From NCBI GenBank assembly GCA_905221605.1, contig CAJNDS010002406.1, positions 230,001-294,000 of the forward strand: a stretch of 64,000 nucleotides of DNA, written 5' to 3'. A model generated the notes under the pieces. It ran no database searches and was not told the DNA's origin. It worked only from the letters and a program-made list of their open reading frames with translations. The stretch comes from Symbiodinium natans (Eukaryota; Sar; Dinophyceae; Suessiales; Symbiodiniaceae). Below, one piece after another: positions 21,839 to 32,534 of this stretch. The position numbers were made by a program, and so were the translations under genes. Numbering within the stretch: position 1 is the stretch's first letter; the number at the start of each line of letters is the position of its first letter.

Positions 21839-21932
21839 ATTGCTGGTGTGCTTCACCTCGCCAGTCCGAGAATCCGACAGAATTTCAAGCCCTGGCAGAT
21901 TCGAAAAGCTAAACCCTAAACCCTAAAGTGAC

Positions 21933-22004
21933 ACCGAAGCCTTGAAGCAAGAAAGCTTGAAGCACTTGGGCCAATACCTCGCCGAGCTCGAGTTGCTACT
22001 GCAT
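21933..22004 (+). CDS. Candidate exon, coiled-coil type
   Basis: Reads EALKQESLKHLGQYLAELEL then LLH; preceded by CCCTAAA units. Start of a second run of helical exons; may belong to a new gene. Confidence 0.45.
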
Positions 22005-22021
22005 AGGGGCTTCCTTATAAC

Positions 22022-22122
22022 TTGCGATGTTCCGCCCCTTATACTAGCAGTCCTTAATAGGGATTACAGTACCCCCCTATTAGAATCCCTATGAAGGACT
22101 GTTAGTAGAAGGGGGAACATCC
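22022..22122. mobile_element. TIR element family ending GGGGGAACATCCC, copy 2
   Basis: Left TTGCGATGTTCCGCCCCTTA and right GGGGGAACATCCCAA are inverted repeats, extended by AGCAGTCC / GGACTGTT. ATAAC occurs on both flanks and may be the target duplication. It fills most of the gap between the exon candidates at 21933 and 22138, so it may be an intron-forming element. Confidence 0.6.
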
Positions 22123-22137
22123 CAACTGATAACGCTA

Positions 22138-22209
22138 GAGCTTGCTTGCGCCAAACGTAAGCTCCGTGCTGCCATCCAGCGGCCGGTCATTGCAGGCCGA
22201 GTCGTCAAG
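22138..22209 (+). CDS. Candidate exon
   Basis: Reads ELACAKRKLRAAIQRPVIAG then RVVK, ending AAG|GTGGCC. Basic helix. Confidence 0.4.
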
Positions 22210-22256
22210 GTGGCCAGATGCACAGTTTCCTTCCCCGTGTCGTGGCTGCAGACAGG

Positions 22257-22336
22257 AACCCTCAACCCTAAAACCCTAAACCCTTAACCCTTAACCCTAT
22301 AACCCTATAACCCTATAAACCCTAAACCCTAAACCC
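22257..22336. repeat. Interstitial CCCTAAA / CCCTATAA array
   Basis: Mixed heptamer and CCCTATAA units. Confidence 0.85.
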
Positions 22337-22705
22337 ATTTTGGGCTGCGGAAGCATGCTGCCGGAGTGCTGCATAGAGCCCGTAGCCTGGCTTTTGCTGA
22401 AGGCTCTCCCCCGTCAGCCGGAAGTGTATGCTCTGCATGGTTTCGGGCTTGGGGCTTTTGCGGCTTAAGGTTGCAGGTTAGGGTTTAGGGTTTAGGGTTT
22501 AGGGTTTGGGGTATAGGTCGAAGAACCTTCCCCAAACCCGAATTTCCCTGTCCAGATACATCTTGGTAGTCATCATCATAAGATTGATATCTGTAATCAT
22601 GGTAATAACAGGAAGGATCTTAATAAGAGTAAGAAGTATTGGTAGTCTTAGTAATAAGATTGATCATACTCAGCACGGGCCACATAGTACTAGTCGTATA
22701 CCATA

Positions 22706-22911
22706 CTTGGATGTTCATGGTACATATTAATCAAGTATAACTGTACTTCTAACCCACGTACAAGCCCCTTAAGTGCCCTAATAGGGTTATGGGTACAGTC
22801 ATAAGTGCAGTTGTAATTGGGTAATAAGCGCCCCGAAACCCTAAACCCTAAACCCTAAACCCTCAACCCTACAAGTACAGCTATCATAGGTGAGTACCAT
22901 GAACCTGCAAG
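22706..22911. mobile_element. TIR element (CTTGGANGTTCATGG ends) with a nested telomere-like array
   Basis: Left end CTTGGATGTTCATGG at 22706 and right end CCATGAACCTGCAAG ending at 22911 are inverted repeats. The core (AACTGTACTT..ACAAGCCCCTTA..GTGCCCTA) matches the intact copy at 37610-37732. About 38 bp of CCCTAAA/CCCTCAA repeat at 22836-22873 lies inside this copy and is absent from the other. Confidence 0.65.
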
Positions 22912-22998
22912 CAGAGCCCTATGCTCAGCCTCCAGGTTGGCCAGGCTGGGAACTGACGAGGCCAGCTTCGGGAGGGGCCTTTGGAGGGTTCTAATCCT

Positions 22999-23072
22999 TC
23001 CCGGTTTAGGGTTTAGGGTTTAGGGTTTAGGGTTTAGGGTTTAGGGTTTAGGGTTTAGGGTTTAGGGTTTAG
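22999..23072. repeat. Interstitial TTTAGGG array
   Basis: Ten perfect TTTAGGG units directly upstream of the exon at 23130. Confidence 0.95.
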
Positions 23073-23129
23073 CGGCAGCTCAGAGAGCCCCGGGTTCGTA
23101 GGGTTGAGGGCCCGAGCTGCCCCCCCCAG

Positions 23130-23190
23130 GTGCAAGACTACGTGGGCAGCCTCTCCGAGACCCTGGAGCAGGAGCTATCGCTGCAACGGG
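23130..23190 (+). CDS. Exon of unrecognised coiled-coil-like gene
   Basis: CCCCCCCAG|GTG ... CAACGGG|GTGAAG; reads VQDYVGSLSETLEQELSLQR. Strong acceptor. Confidence 0.5.
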
Positions 23191-23622
23191 GTGAAGGGTT
23201 CAGCTTTGTGGTGCTCCACTGTAACTTTAGATCCTTTTAGCCTTTTTGGGTTTACTGGGCTTCTTACTAAAATGTTAATTTGTGACTACCCTCCTAAGTG
23301 CAGCCAAGGATTCAGGGTGCAAGCCACAGCTGAGCTTGAGACCGTCATCAATTTTGTCCCATTTTCTCTTGAGGTAGATTAGGCTTTGAAGTCAGCGTGG
23401 GCATGCAAGGGACCCGGCATCTCCTGCAGGCATGTAGTCCGATGCATTCGTTTCAGGGCTGGGGGTTTCGCTACGTGCTTTGGGGCCCGGGTGGCTTGAA
23501 GCTCTTGGCTTCGCCTCCCTCCACTTTCGAAGGGTAACATGTGTCTTTGGTTCTCGGCTTTGTGCCAATAAGCTCATAGTGCAAATATGCTAAGGTTACG
23601 GACGTTGAAAGTGTTTCGACAG

Positions 23623-23673
23623 GAAGGTGATTCTGCCTACATGATGGAGTTGCGCAGCCCTCGACATCGATGG
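23623..23673 (+). CDS. Exon, consensus splice sites
   Basis: TTTCGACAG|GAA ... CGATGG|GTAAGT; reads EGDSAYMMELRSPRHRW. Phase 0 both ends; 51 nt. Confidence 0.5.
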
Positions 23674-23777
23674 GTAAGTGGATCTCTCTGCAGTCGCGGA
23701 GTAGGGTTTAGGGTTAGTTAGGGTTTGTGTGAGAGGTTTGCTGTTTGCTGTTTAGGGGAAGTCGCCTCACGAAAAAG

Positions 23778-23817
23778 GATTTCGTGTCGCTGGCTTCCAA
23801 AGCGCTGGACACCTACA
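23778..23817 (+). CDS. Candidate exon
   Basis: GAAAAAG|GAT; reads DFVSLASKALDTY; right edge unclear. Confidence 0.35.
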
Positions 23818-24060
23818 TATACCTAGTCACATAGTCCCAGATCTCCGCAAGGCTCTTACCATTGAATTCTACGGTGATGGTGTCCCGAAAAGAACGGGAA
23901 CAACTTTTAAACGCTAAGTGAGACAAGAATCCCTCCCGATCAGTAAGCAAGCATGTGCGGGTAGTTGAGGTTCCGCCAATGGAGACCTCCCAATATCGTC
24001 GGAGGGCCAAACGTACAAGCAAGGGAACCACGCGGAGGGATACCCAGAAACAATCCCTAG

Positions 24061-24143
24061 GCTCTACACCATCCGCCACGTTGTGGAGACGCAGTCTGCG
24101 GCCTCGGATGAGCTGCGGCCATTTCTAAGCGAGCTTCGATTTG
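24061..24143 (+). CDS. Exon, good splice sites
   Basis: TCCCTAG|G ... GATTTG|GTAACC; reads LYTIRHVVETQSAASDELRP then FLSELRF. One of the better exons in the block; no family recognised. Confidence 0.5.
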
Positions 24144-24401
24144 GTAACCTGAGCTACGAATTTCTCTTCGTCCCCCACACCAACCGTCCCCCGCCCCCCC
24201 ACTCCACTCCACTCTGTAATTAAACCCGGTCCCTGACCTCGAACAACCTCACCTGACTAACAGCCTCAAATATTGAGGGCTTCGAAGACTGACCAGACCC
24301 GAAACGTGAGCATCACGAGTGCGGAATGAGGGTTTGTTATCCCTAAACCCTCACCCCTAAACCCTAAACCCTGTTGTGCCTCTCTGGGAGTCCCCGAGCA
24401 G

Positions 24402-24436
24402 AGCTCAAGACAGACTCCCGGCTGGACTTGCGACGC
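24402..24436 (+). CDS. Candidate exon
   Basis: Reads ELKTDSRLDLRR before a TAG; two other frames are also open, so the frame choice is uncertain. Confidence 0.3.
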
Positions 24437-24483
24437 TAGCTGACCCTCCAAGCTTGCTTTCTCCGGTCAGACAGAACACCCAT

Positions 24484-24575
24484 GGGTTTAGGGTTTAGGG
24501 TTTAGGGTTTAGGGTTTAGGGTTTAGGGTTTAGGGTTTAGGGTTTAGGGTTTAGGGTTTAGGGTTAGGGTTAGGG
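24484..24575. repeat. Interstitial TTTAGGG array
   Basis: Twelve perfect units, then TTAGGG-like units. Confidence 0.95.
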
Positions 24576-25122
24576 TATCGAAACCAAACTCCCTTAACAA
24601 GAAACTCTCAATCCTTAAAGCTCCTCAAATGCCTAAAATCCCAAAACTCGGCTCGACCTGGCTCTCACCGCTTAGAGACCCTTGACCGTCCGACAGTTTT
24701 CTGCAAGGGACGAAGAGCCGTACCCTTAAGGTTATACCCCTAAAGGTTCCCCCTAGGAAACTCCTGATATGGCCCTTCTACTACCTCAAGGATCGTTAAC
24801 AAGGGTCCCCAAAACCCAAGGGTACAACCTTATTGGTCCGAGGTACAACCTCTGGATTTCTAACGTGCGCCCGGAGAATGCGTACCCTTCTCTGGGCAAT
24901 GAATTTCATATGGACCCTTACCATTAGCAGAGGGTTCTAAAGCTCGGGCTCTATGGATAATATCTATATATGGTGCGTATCAGGGCCTCAGTATCCAGCT
25001 CTAAGGGTCCGTATTACGGACCCTCGTAGCTGCCCAGCTTCCATCCTGAATGACTCGAAAGTCACCTCTGGCCTTACCAGCGCGAAATAGGCTAAATTAC
25101 GAAGTCCCTTGTATGCCCCCAG
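24576..25122. other. No gene seen
   Basis: AT-mixed non-coding sequence; short inverted fragments such as GGTCCGTATTACGGACC (25005-25021) suggest decayed TIR elements. No exon supported. Confidence 0.4.
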
Positions 25123-25202
25123 GTTCGGCGAGGGCTCCGGCAAGCAACTTGCGCGGATTGTGCTGCTGGTACAGGCATCGTGGCGGGCTGCGCGACTTGA
25201 GA
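25123..25202 (+). CDS. Exon with an IQ-like helix
   Basis: TGCCCCCAG|G; frame FGEGSGKQLARIVLLVQASW then RAARLE; GT or GA donor follows. VQASWRAAR recalls a weak calmodulin-binding IQ motif, but R/G positions are not complete, so this is only a resemblance. Confidence 0.45.
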
Positions 25203-25417
25203 GTCTACCTTTCAAGGGCTTGCAGGTCTACCATGTTCTGCTTAAGAGGCTTTATAGAGGTTTCAGAGGATAGGCAGCGATCTTCCTGTACATCCAAAGC
25301 CAGAAGATGATGGAACTCAACCATCTGGAATGCCATGGAGCCCTAACATGCTTTGCAGTTCGCATGGGGTATTTGCTAAACTCTTTGCCTCATACCGCTC
25401 AATCTTTCCCTTCGCAG

Positions 25418-25448
25418 TCCGCAGGCCTTAACTCGGGGAGCCGGAATG
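25418..25448 (+). CDS. Candidate micro-exon
   Basis: Pyrimidine tract TCTTTCCCTTCGCAG| and donor CGGAATG|GTGAGG. Only about 10 codons; frame not fixed. Confidence 0.4.
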
Positions 25449-25845
25449 GTGAGGACGCATGAGCCTGGCAAGGCCCACCGCCGATTGCGAAGCAGTGCAC
25501 CAAAACGCACAAGTCTAACGTCTCCCTGAGAGGAAGCAGCCTGACTCAGCCCTCCCTGAACCCTGCAATCCGAATTCTAAAATCTGAAGCCTAAGGAAAC
25601 GCCGCCCTAGACCAGGACCAAATCGATTCAACGTGCTAAAGTTCCGCGAAACAAAGCCATGTAGACTAACGGCGTAACGGCCATGAACGAAAGGGTGTGG
25701 CAACCCGTCCTAAGCACAAAGATGCAGTTCACGTAGGCCGAAAGTTGAACTCGGGTTATAAATCTTAGAAGCCCCGAATGCCAACCCGCCTCAATCTTGA
25801 AGCCCTTTGACTGACGCGCACCCATCGCACCTGCACAGACACCAA

Positions 25846-26417
25846 CACATACACACACACACACACACACAGGTTCGCACACACACACACAAACACAAGC
25901 ACAAGCACAAGCACAAGCACAAGCACAAGCACAAGCACAAGCACAAGCACAACCACAACCACAACCACAACCACAACCACAACCACAACCACAACCACAA
26001 CCACAACCACAACCACAACCACAACCACAACCACAACCACAACCACAACCACACACACAGACACAGACACAGACACAGACACAGACACAGACACAGACAC
26101 AGACACAGACACAGACACAGACACACACACACACACACCACACCCACACCCACACCCACACCCACACCCACACCCACACCCACACCCACACCCACACCCA
26201 CACCCACACCCACACCCACACCCACACCCACACCCACACCCACACCCACACCCACACCCACACCCACACACACACCCACACACACACCCACCCACACCCA
26301 CCCACACCCACCCACACCCACCCACACACACGCACACGCACACGCACACAACGCACAACACACAACGCACAACGCACAACACACAACACACAACACACAA
26401 CACACAACACACACACA

Positions 26418-26449
<32 letters not shown>

Positions 26450-26450
26450 G
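25846..26450. repeat. 600-bp compound CA-rich satellite
   Basis: Successive homogeneous hexamer blocks on the + strand: CACA, then CACAAG (about 25893-25950), CACAAC (about 25950-26052), CACAGA (about 26055-26120), CACACC (about 26138-26270), CACCCACA, CACGCA, CACAACG and CACA. Long ORFs on both strands here (up to 295 codons) are artefacts. Confidence 0.97.
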
Positions 26451-27034
26451 ACATGTGCGTACATATATAACGATAACATACTATAACTTCTGCATATGTT
26501 TTTTCATTCCTTGTTATTTTCCCATATATATATATATACAATATATATATATATATACATGTATATACACTCTCATGCAAGCATGCAGTCATGCCTGCAT
26601 GCATGAAAAAGTTCGTGCGTACGAATATGCATATGTTCATACATGCACACATGCATGCGACTGACCTATGGAATCTCCTGTCCGACCTCGAATGCTAGAA
26701 GCCCATGAATGCAATAAGCCCAAGAAACATCAAGCTCTTGGTATAGCGACAGGAGTGATGGCTTCTTCGGTAGACAAGGTTGGAGCTTCCCACGCCAAAC
26801 TCAAGATAGCATACTTTCGGTTTGATGAGGGAACTGTGAATCTACCACATGGGCGCGTATTGTTTTGGTACTACTTCAGCTCAGAGCATATTTTGGTGTG
26901 GCGATGAATACACACATAACCTTCACAGATCCACTGTTCAGGTAACACTAGCTACTCTGGCCATGCTGGGGACAGGTTGCAAGCAACAGCCGCAAAGAAT
27001 GTTGAAGCTCTAAATGGATCACAACGTTTTTCAG

Positions 27035-27088
27035 AACAGTGACCTAGCCGAACTCGGTGACTACCGCAATCTGCAAAGCAATGGAAAG
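27035..27088 (+). CDS. Exon, consensus splice sites
   Basis: CGTTTTTCAG|AAC ... GGAAAG|GTAAGC; reads NSDLAELGDYRNLQSNGK. Phase 0 both ends. Confidence 0.5.
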
Positions 27089-28002
27089 GTAAGCCGTTTT
27101 GGACAAAACTGACAAATGCAGTCAGAGGCGTTCTCTGATTCCTGGTTCCAGTTCCGACAATTTTTGTGGCACCCTTGGGCAGTGAAAGTGCAAGGCGCTT
27201 GGGTGTCAGAAACACACGTACTACATGCACACAAGCGTACGTGTCCCCGCGTATGCCCATATGACGCACGTCGCATACACGCGTTTCCGTACAATAAGAT
27301 GCGCTTGCAAGGGCCAGCGCTGCTTGGCCTCCCGACTCGATGGCCTGTCCATGGACCGCATGGGGTTTGGGTGATCTGACCATCCATGGAACTCTTCTTT
27401 TGGGTACCTTTTGTTTTTGTTTTTTTTTTTTTTGGGGGGGGGGGTGTAATGTAATTCTTATTATTATGGGAACTTTGGGGGGGGGGGCCGAAAACTTAAA
27501 GCTGGGGTTGCGTGTACTTTTTGTCTTGGGGCCCTTTTGGGGCAACAGGCCTCTTAGTATGGGTACTTAAACTACCCCAAAGCTGGGGAGTCGGACTTTG
27601 GGGTGACGGGCTGCGTAAAGGGCACGCGGTCCTGTGGAGCTTGCGACTCACATGCCATGTGTGAAAGGAGAAGCCCATACACGACCTCAGCGACAGTCGA
27701 CTGGTGCCTCGGCGGCACTCCACTGTCGTTCTGTCGGCCTGCCTCAAAGTTTGTGCACGCGTGTACTTTAACCCAAGCAGAACCACCGTGCAACCTGCAA
27801 AGCTTGAACATGCAGCCCTCATGCCTTGCACGCCTTCCGATTTCACCTCAACGACCCCGGCCCACACCGAGCACCTAGCGAGCCCCAAGCAACTAGCCCT
27901 AACACCTGCAAACAAACATCGTTCAATTCAACATTTTGAGATGCCTACGCTGAGCGAAGCTCAGTCAAACAGCCCTGAGCCTCTGAGCCCTAGAGTCATC
28001 TA

Positions 28003-28245
28003 GAGTCACTTGCGAGAATCGATCGGAAGCCTCCGAGCAAGGCCTGGTGTTCGCCGCTGGCCGACCAGGTGGGCGATCTTCTGGCAGAGCTGAAAGCATT
28101 GGAGAAACGCCAGGCGCCTTGCTGTGGTGTTGGCGAAGGGTCTGGAGCTTTGTTAGAAGCAGGGGTTACTGTTGATACTTCCTCGCATGATAAGCATCTC
28201 CAGCAAGAGCATAGGATCACAGTGGAAGAGCTGAGTCAGATCTGA
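28003..28245 (+). CDS. Long exon, possibly terminal
   Basis: Open in one frame for about 80 codons to a TGA at 28243-28245. Includes LADQVGDLLAELKALEKRQ, then a Gly/Ser linker, then HLQQEHRITVEELSQI. Two helical segments suggest coiled coil. Acceptor near CATCTAG|AG. If the TGA is used, this ends a gene; an internal donor is also possible. Confidence 0.5.
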   Translation, partial: ESLARIDRKPPSKAWCSPLADQVGDLLAELKALEKRQAPCCGVGEGSGALLEAGVTVDTSSHDKHLQQEHRITVEELSQI

Positions 28246-28388
28246 GTCAGATATCTGCGCCGAAGTAGAACAAGCAGCTATCCCTTCGCCAAGTCTCTGC
28301 CAAGCCCTCGTGGGCTAGGATCGTGCACAGTTTTGATCCCAGCGGCTAGCTGCCAGAAACCTAAACCAACCTCTTTTAAATACGCAGA

Positions 28389-28431
28389 GGGCGCCGTTGC
28401 CTACAGCTCTCCGGCGGCTCACCTCAATCGT
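28389..28431 (+). CDS. Candidate exon
   Basis: TTTAAATACGCAG|A ... CTCAATC|GTGAGA; frame RAPLPTALRRLTSI. Confidence 0.4.
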
Positions 28432-29945
28432 GAGAAGTTGAGAAGCGCAGTGTGCCGTAAGCATTGTGCGCCCTAAGCGCTATAAGCTTATGGCCGCACA
28501 AGCTTTGCAATGCTCTGCAGGCAGTTGCCTGGGAGGCACGGACACTTGTGCTGGGGACTTTGTTCATGTAGGCATCATACCATGATACATCAAGAGTTTT
28601 GTAAGTAAGTAACCTACAAGGAAGCCCCACACCTTCAGTAGGATTGCATGGTCCAGGTCAATGTAGCAGCCCGAAGCCCTAAGCTTATGAGTCAGCTCTT
28701 CGTCTTGTACCTCCTGCTGCATCCTGAAAACAGCCGATGATTCGCGAACATCCCCTCAATGCTTTGGGGCTTTTGGAGTGAAGGGTGCTTCAGTGCTGCA
28801 GTGGTTTGATCTTGGAAGAGAGAGCTCGAAGTGCATACGTTGGGACTCCCCGCTGTGCATCATCACGTTGAGTTGCAACTCAAGCCCACCACAACCCTGA
28901 AACTTGCAGGATGAAGCCGGCTGAGGGTTTAGGGTTTAGGGTTCGTTTCGGGTTTACAGGGTTTTGGGTTTAGGGTTTAGAGTTCCATGTCCTTGCTATC
29001 AGGAGCCTGGTCGGAGCGACCCTGGTGAAGACCCTTCCTGGCCGGGATCCTTGGTGCTCAGGGCAAGGGTCATGGTACTTGACCTGGGCACCAAGAAACG
29101 AATGATCCACATATAAAGATAATCTATGATGGCAGAGAGAGAGAGTGTGCATGCACTCTTTACCTAGCGGGTTGAGTAGCTTCGCTGTTGCATATGGTAC
29201 GCTCTTGATACTGGGAGACCCCCCAAGATGGTAATCCTGAACACGAAACTTGGGCAGTGTACACCCTCCCGTTCACTTCCGAGGTTGTGCAAACCACTGG
29301 TCCGACAAGGGGTCTGGGTGGCGCAAGGCTCCTATGGAAGCACTAAAGAACAGTGCGCAAGCTTTAAATGTCGGGGTTGCACGGGCAGTTGCGGTGGCTG
29401 GGCTATTTGTGTGTGTTGTTACGGTGTTCAAGCATGGTCGCATACCTGATCCGTCTAGGAACCTTTTCCTGCCAGTAATTAGCTGTTGGTACAGCAGTCC
29501 TTGGTTGACAATCAATGCTGCGGCATGGGGATGTTGGGCAGGTGTGCAGTCGATCTGCTCGCTCACATGCTCTGCCTTCACTCGCCCCTTCTCCGCCCTA
29601 ACTATCTCCATTATCAAGATGCGGTTTTGTGTAGATTGGCTGTTTCGTTCACAAAAGAAGTGAAACAAGCGCATCAAACTCCCGAATAACAAAACGCAGA
29701 CACCAGAAACGTCTTAGAATAAGCGCAGCAGCTCTCAAGCCAAGAGTCTATTGCCCCCAACACTTCTCAAATATAGAATGCTAATAACTGATACCATAAA
29801 CGTCGAACTCCTGAGCCGTATGGCAAGCAATGTTGGCTCATGTGCTATTGAATTGTGTCCTTTGTATCGTGTGTGCCTTGGCAAGACGCACCCTTGGTTC
29901 AAGTTCAACTGTCACTGTGGGGATGGTTGAACCGACTCGCTGCAG

Positions 29946-30075
29946 GCCGCGCATTTGCGCGTGCAGGCGAGGTGCTGCGTGGTGCCCAGGAAAAGTGGTT
30001 GGATTTTGAGTTGGGCGAAGGGAGGCGCCGGGTTTACGATGAGCTGAGGAGGACAAGAGTCTGGGTTCAAGAAGC
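29946..30075 (+). CDS. Exon, 130 nt, helical
   Basis: CTCGCTGCAG|GC ... CAAGAAGC|GTAAGT; reads RAFARAGEVLRGAQEKWLDF then ELGEGRRRVYDELRRTRVWV. Full-consensus donor, amphipathic helices. Unrecognised. Confidence 0.55.
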
Positions 30076-30271
30076 GTAAGTATCTCTGGTGTTGCAACCC
30101 TAGACCCTACATCCTAAAGCTCGAAACCCTCCCAACAGATCATGCAGCAAAACCCTAAACCCCAGGGTTCTGACGCTCCTGTCCAGGAGTTGCCTCCTCG
30201 TAGTCTTCTCGGGTTGAGGGTTGGCAAGTTTAGGGTTGAGGTCTGGGGGGCAATGCTTGATGTGCTGCAAG

Positions 30272-30327
30272 ATGTCGGATGATTGGAGCTTGGCTGTCCT
30301 GGCTACGCACAAACGCAGCCGCTGCAT
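30272..30327 (+). CDS. Exon, possible first coding exon
   Basis: GCTGCAAG|ATG ... TGCAT|GTAAGC; reads MSDDWSLAVLATHKRSRC. The AG before ATG could be a cis acceptor or a spliced-leader trans-splice site, in which case a gene starts here. Confidence 0.4.
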
Positions 30328-31257
30328 GTAAGCCGCCAGCCGGAACCTTGTGAATCGTTGAAAGAGCCTCAGAGTTGGAGAAATCCCTAAACCCTATGAA
30401 CCCAAAACCCTAAACCCCAAACCCCAAAGTAGAAGGCCAACCTACCTTGTCACCCCGCTGTGCCGCGGCTAGTCGGATGCCAAAACAAAGTAGAAGGCAT
30501 AATGGAGTCGAGGCTGTGGACGCCCCCCGAGCATGTCACGTGCCTATCGGCCTGTGAGAGGTATCAGCTTGACAGGGTTGCCCTGTTCACTTCCAGAAAA
30601 AGACCCTAAATCCTTACCCCTGAGCCCCGAAGCCCCCTTAACAATGGACTTGCCCGCATCGTCGTGTGAGCCTATAGGTCATGTAGCATTTGGCACATAT
30701 GTGGTCGGAGGTTTGAGCGTTTTGAGGTTCCGGACCCAAGCCTACCCGGAGTGATTCCTTCCTCTGTCACTTCTAGGGATTCCTATAGACATCCAGCCAT
30801 GTTGACTGCAAAGATTTGCACATCCGCTGCTGTGCTACACCTGCTCTGTGCTGTTCTGATGATCTTTACCGACTCACGCCCCTTGGCAAAGGGTTGTTTC
30901 AGGGTGTTGGGGCTTCGTCTTAAACAGGGTGGTGCCGGCCAAAGTATCATCCTTGAGAATCCCAAGTATACGGGCAGAGGGTTTTAGGCACGTAGGGGAT
31001 GTGCCTTGCAAAAGGGTTGAGGTAGTACAAGTGCAAGCCGAAGCACACGCACGCGCAGCTTGAAGCCTTGAACGAAGCATGTCAGCTGCCAACATTCATT
31101 AAATTCCTTGCGGCGCTGTTTTTGGTCTCCCTGCTACAAGTCCACCTACGCTTTGTTGTTCTGGTCCTTTCTTCCGACTGCCACCATGCAAAAGCATCGC
31201 CTGAGACATGGCCCCCTGCCTTGCCAACCAGCTTTCCACAGGGTCGCTTAAGCCCCC

Positions 31258-31300
31258 CTAAGCCCTAAGCCCTAAACCTTAAACCCTAAACCCTAAGCCG
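31258..31300. repeat. Interstitial CCCTAAA array
   Basis: Six CCCTAAA-type units, then exon-like sequence. Confidence 0.85.
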
Positions 31301-31381
31301 GATTCTTGCTCGAGTGGTGGGCGGGTGGCAAAAAACCCGACTCATTCTTGAGAGTCTGGTGGCCTTGAGTGGGGCTGGTCA
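31290..31381 (+). CDS. Candidate exon
   Basis: Reads RILARVVGGWQKTRLILESL then VALSGAGQ, with donor GGTCAG|GTGCAC; without splicing the frame continues to a TAA near 31488. Confidence 0.4.
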
Positions 31382-31494
31382 GGTGCACTGCAGACTGTTC
31401 CAGCTCGTGCTGCCTATGTCGCAAGCCTTAACCCTCCATCCATACTGCCTTGCGGTTCGGCCAGCTACGGGAGCGAACCAAAAAAACTAAACCC

Positions 31495-31660
31495 GATAAA
31501 CCTTATTTAAGACCCTATAAACCTTAAGTAAGACCCTACAAACCTTAATTAAACCTTATTAGTTGAAACCTATAAACCTTAAATGCAAACCCTATAAGCC
31601 TTAGTCAAGACCTATAAACCTTAATTAACAAACCCTATAAACCTTAATTAAAGACCCCAT
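31495..31660. repeat. Minisatellite, about 20-25 bp unit (CCCTATAAACCTTAATTA)
   Basis: About seven diverged tandem units of ACCCTATAAACCTTAATTA. Possibly derived from CCCTATAAA telomere-like units by addition of TTAATTA. Confidence 0.85.
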
Positions 31661-31666
31661 ATGAAG

Positions 31667-31754
31667 GCTCGCGGTGGGGCTTCCGGAATCTCGAGCCTCC
31701 ACCACCAGATCCGACGCAGATCGCCCTCGGAGCCATCGGCATCAATGCATCTGG
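31667..31754 (+). CDS. Candidate exon
   Basis: ATGAAG|GC ... TCTGG|GCTTGC (GC donor, phase 2); reads RWGFRNLEPPPPDPTQIALG then AIGINAS. Confidence 0.4.
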
Positions 31755-31767
31755 GCTTGCTTAGGGC

Positions 31768-31890
31768 TTAGGGTTAGGGTTTAGGGTTTAGGGTTTAGGG
31801 TTTGGGGTTTGGGGTTTGGGGTTTGGGGTTTAGGGTTTAGGGTTTAGGGTTTAGGGTTTGCGTGGTGTTTAGGGTTTAGGGTTTAGGGTC
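31768..31890. repeat. Interstitial TTTAGGG / TTTGGGG array
   Basis: Two TTTAGGG blocks around a TTTGGGG block, so unit homogenisation is local. Confidence 0.9.
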
Positions 31891-31898
31891 GTTCGGAG

Positions 31899-31966
31899 AG
31901 GAGCCTGGGTTGAAAAAAAGTGTCGCTTGGGGCTTCGCCCAAGCTGGCATGTTGCGCGGCTTAAGA
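31899..31966 (+). CDS. Candidate exon
   Basis: Acceptor TTCGGAG|A gives the one base needed after the phase-2 donor at 31754; reads GAWVEKKCRLGLRPSWHVAR. Right edge uncertain. Confidence 0.35.
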
Positions 31967-32456
31967 AGGGAGCTATACGCCCACGGCCGTAGATTCAACG
32001 CAGCTTGTCGCAGGGTTGGCAAGTGAGTGGGCCGTCCTTGGAGACTGAGGCAGCTTCCGGTGACGATTTCTGGTGGTCGAATGTAACCTAGGGTTGGCTT
32101 TAGGCCATTGAATCAAGTAGGCCCCCTCCTTTTCCGAGGTAGCACGCAGCACGCCGATGCGTAAAGTTCTAAGAAGGGGGCCGCAGGGGCATGCTGGCAT
32201 GCATCCCTCTTTGAATAAGGCGAAACTCCAGGCCAAAGTCGTGGTGCCTCGGTCTGAATACACATGAGCCCGGGACTGGGAAGAATTGCCAGGAGGCTCG
32301 TGAATTCTGCTTGCTTCCAGTTGAAGGCAGTAGGCGTCTTACATGGCTAGTGGCGTGCACGCGGTGCGCCAAAGGCTTCTACTTGCTGATGCTGCAGTGG
32401 CGAAGCGAGGAAACCTCTGATCGCTCATCGCCACTTCTCGCCCTCCATCCCAAAAG

Positions 32457-32534
32457 CCTGCTCGGAAAGCGTCAATTCCCAAGCCGGCTCGCCACAAGGC
32501 CACGCGGCAGAAGCTTGCTGCCGCCGATCGCCAG
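32457..32534 (+). CDS. Candidate exon, basic
   Basis: CCAAAAG|CCT ... CGCCAG|GTAGAG; reads PARKASIPKPARHKATRQKL then AAADRQ. Another frame across 32311-32538 is also open, but this one has the better donor. Confidence 0.4.

Noticed and set aside
22332-22352. CCCATTTTGGGCTGCGGAAG after a CCCTAAA array, as a possible decayed spliced leader
   Set aside because: Only the CCATTTTGG core matches; noted but not supportable.
25628-26664. Four overlapping ORFs of 217-295 codons on both strands
   Set aside because: They are translations of the CA-rich satellite (Cys-Val, His-Thr, Thr-Pro repeats) and exist in every frame.
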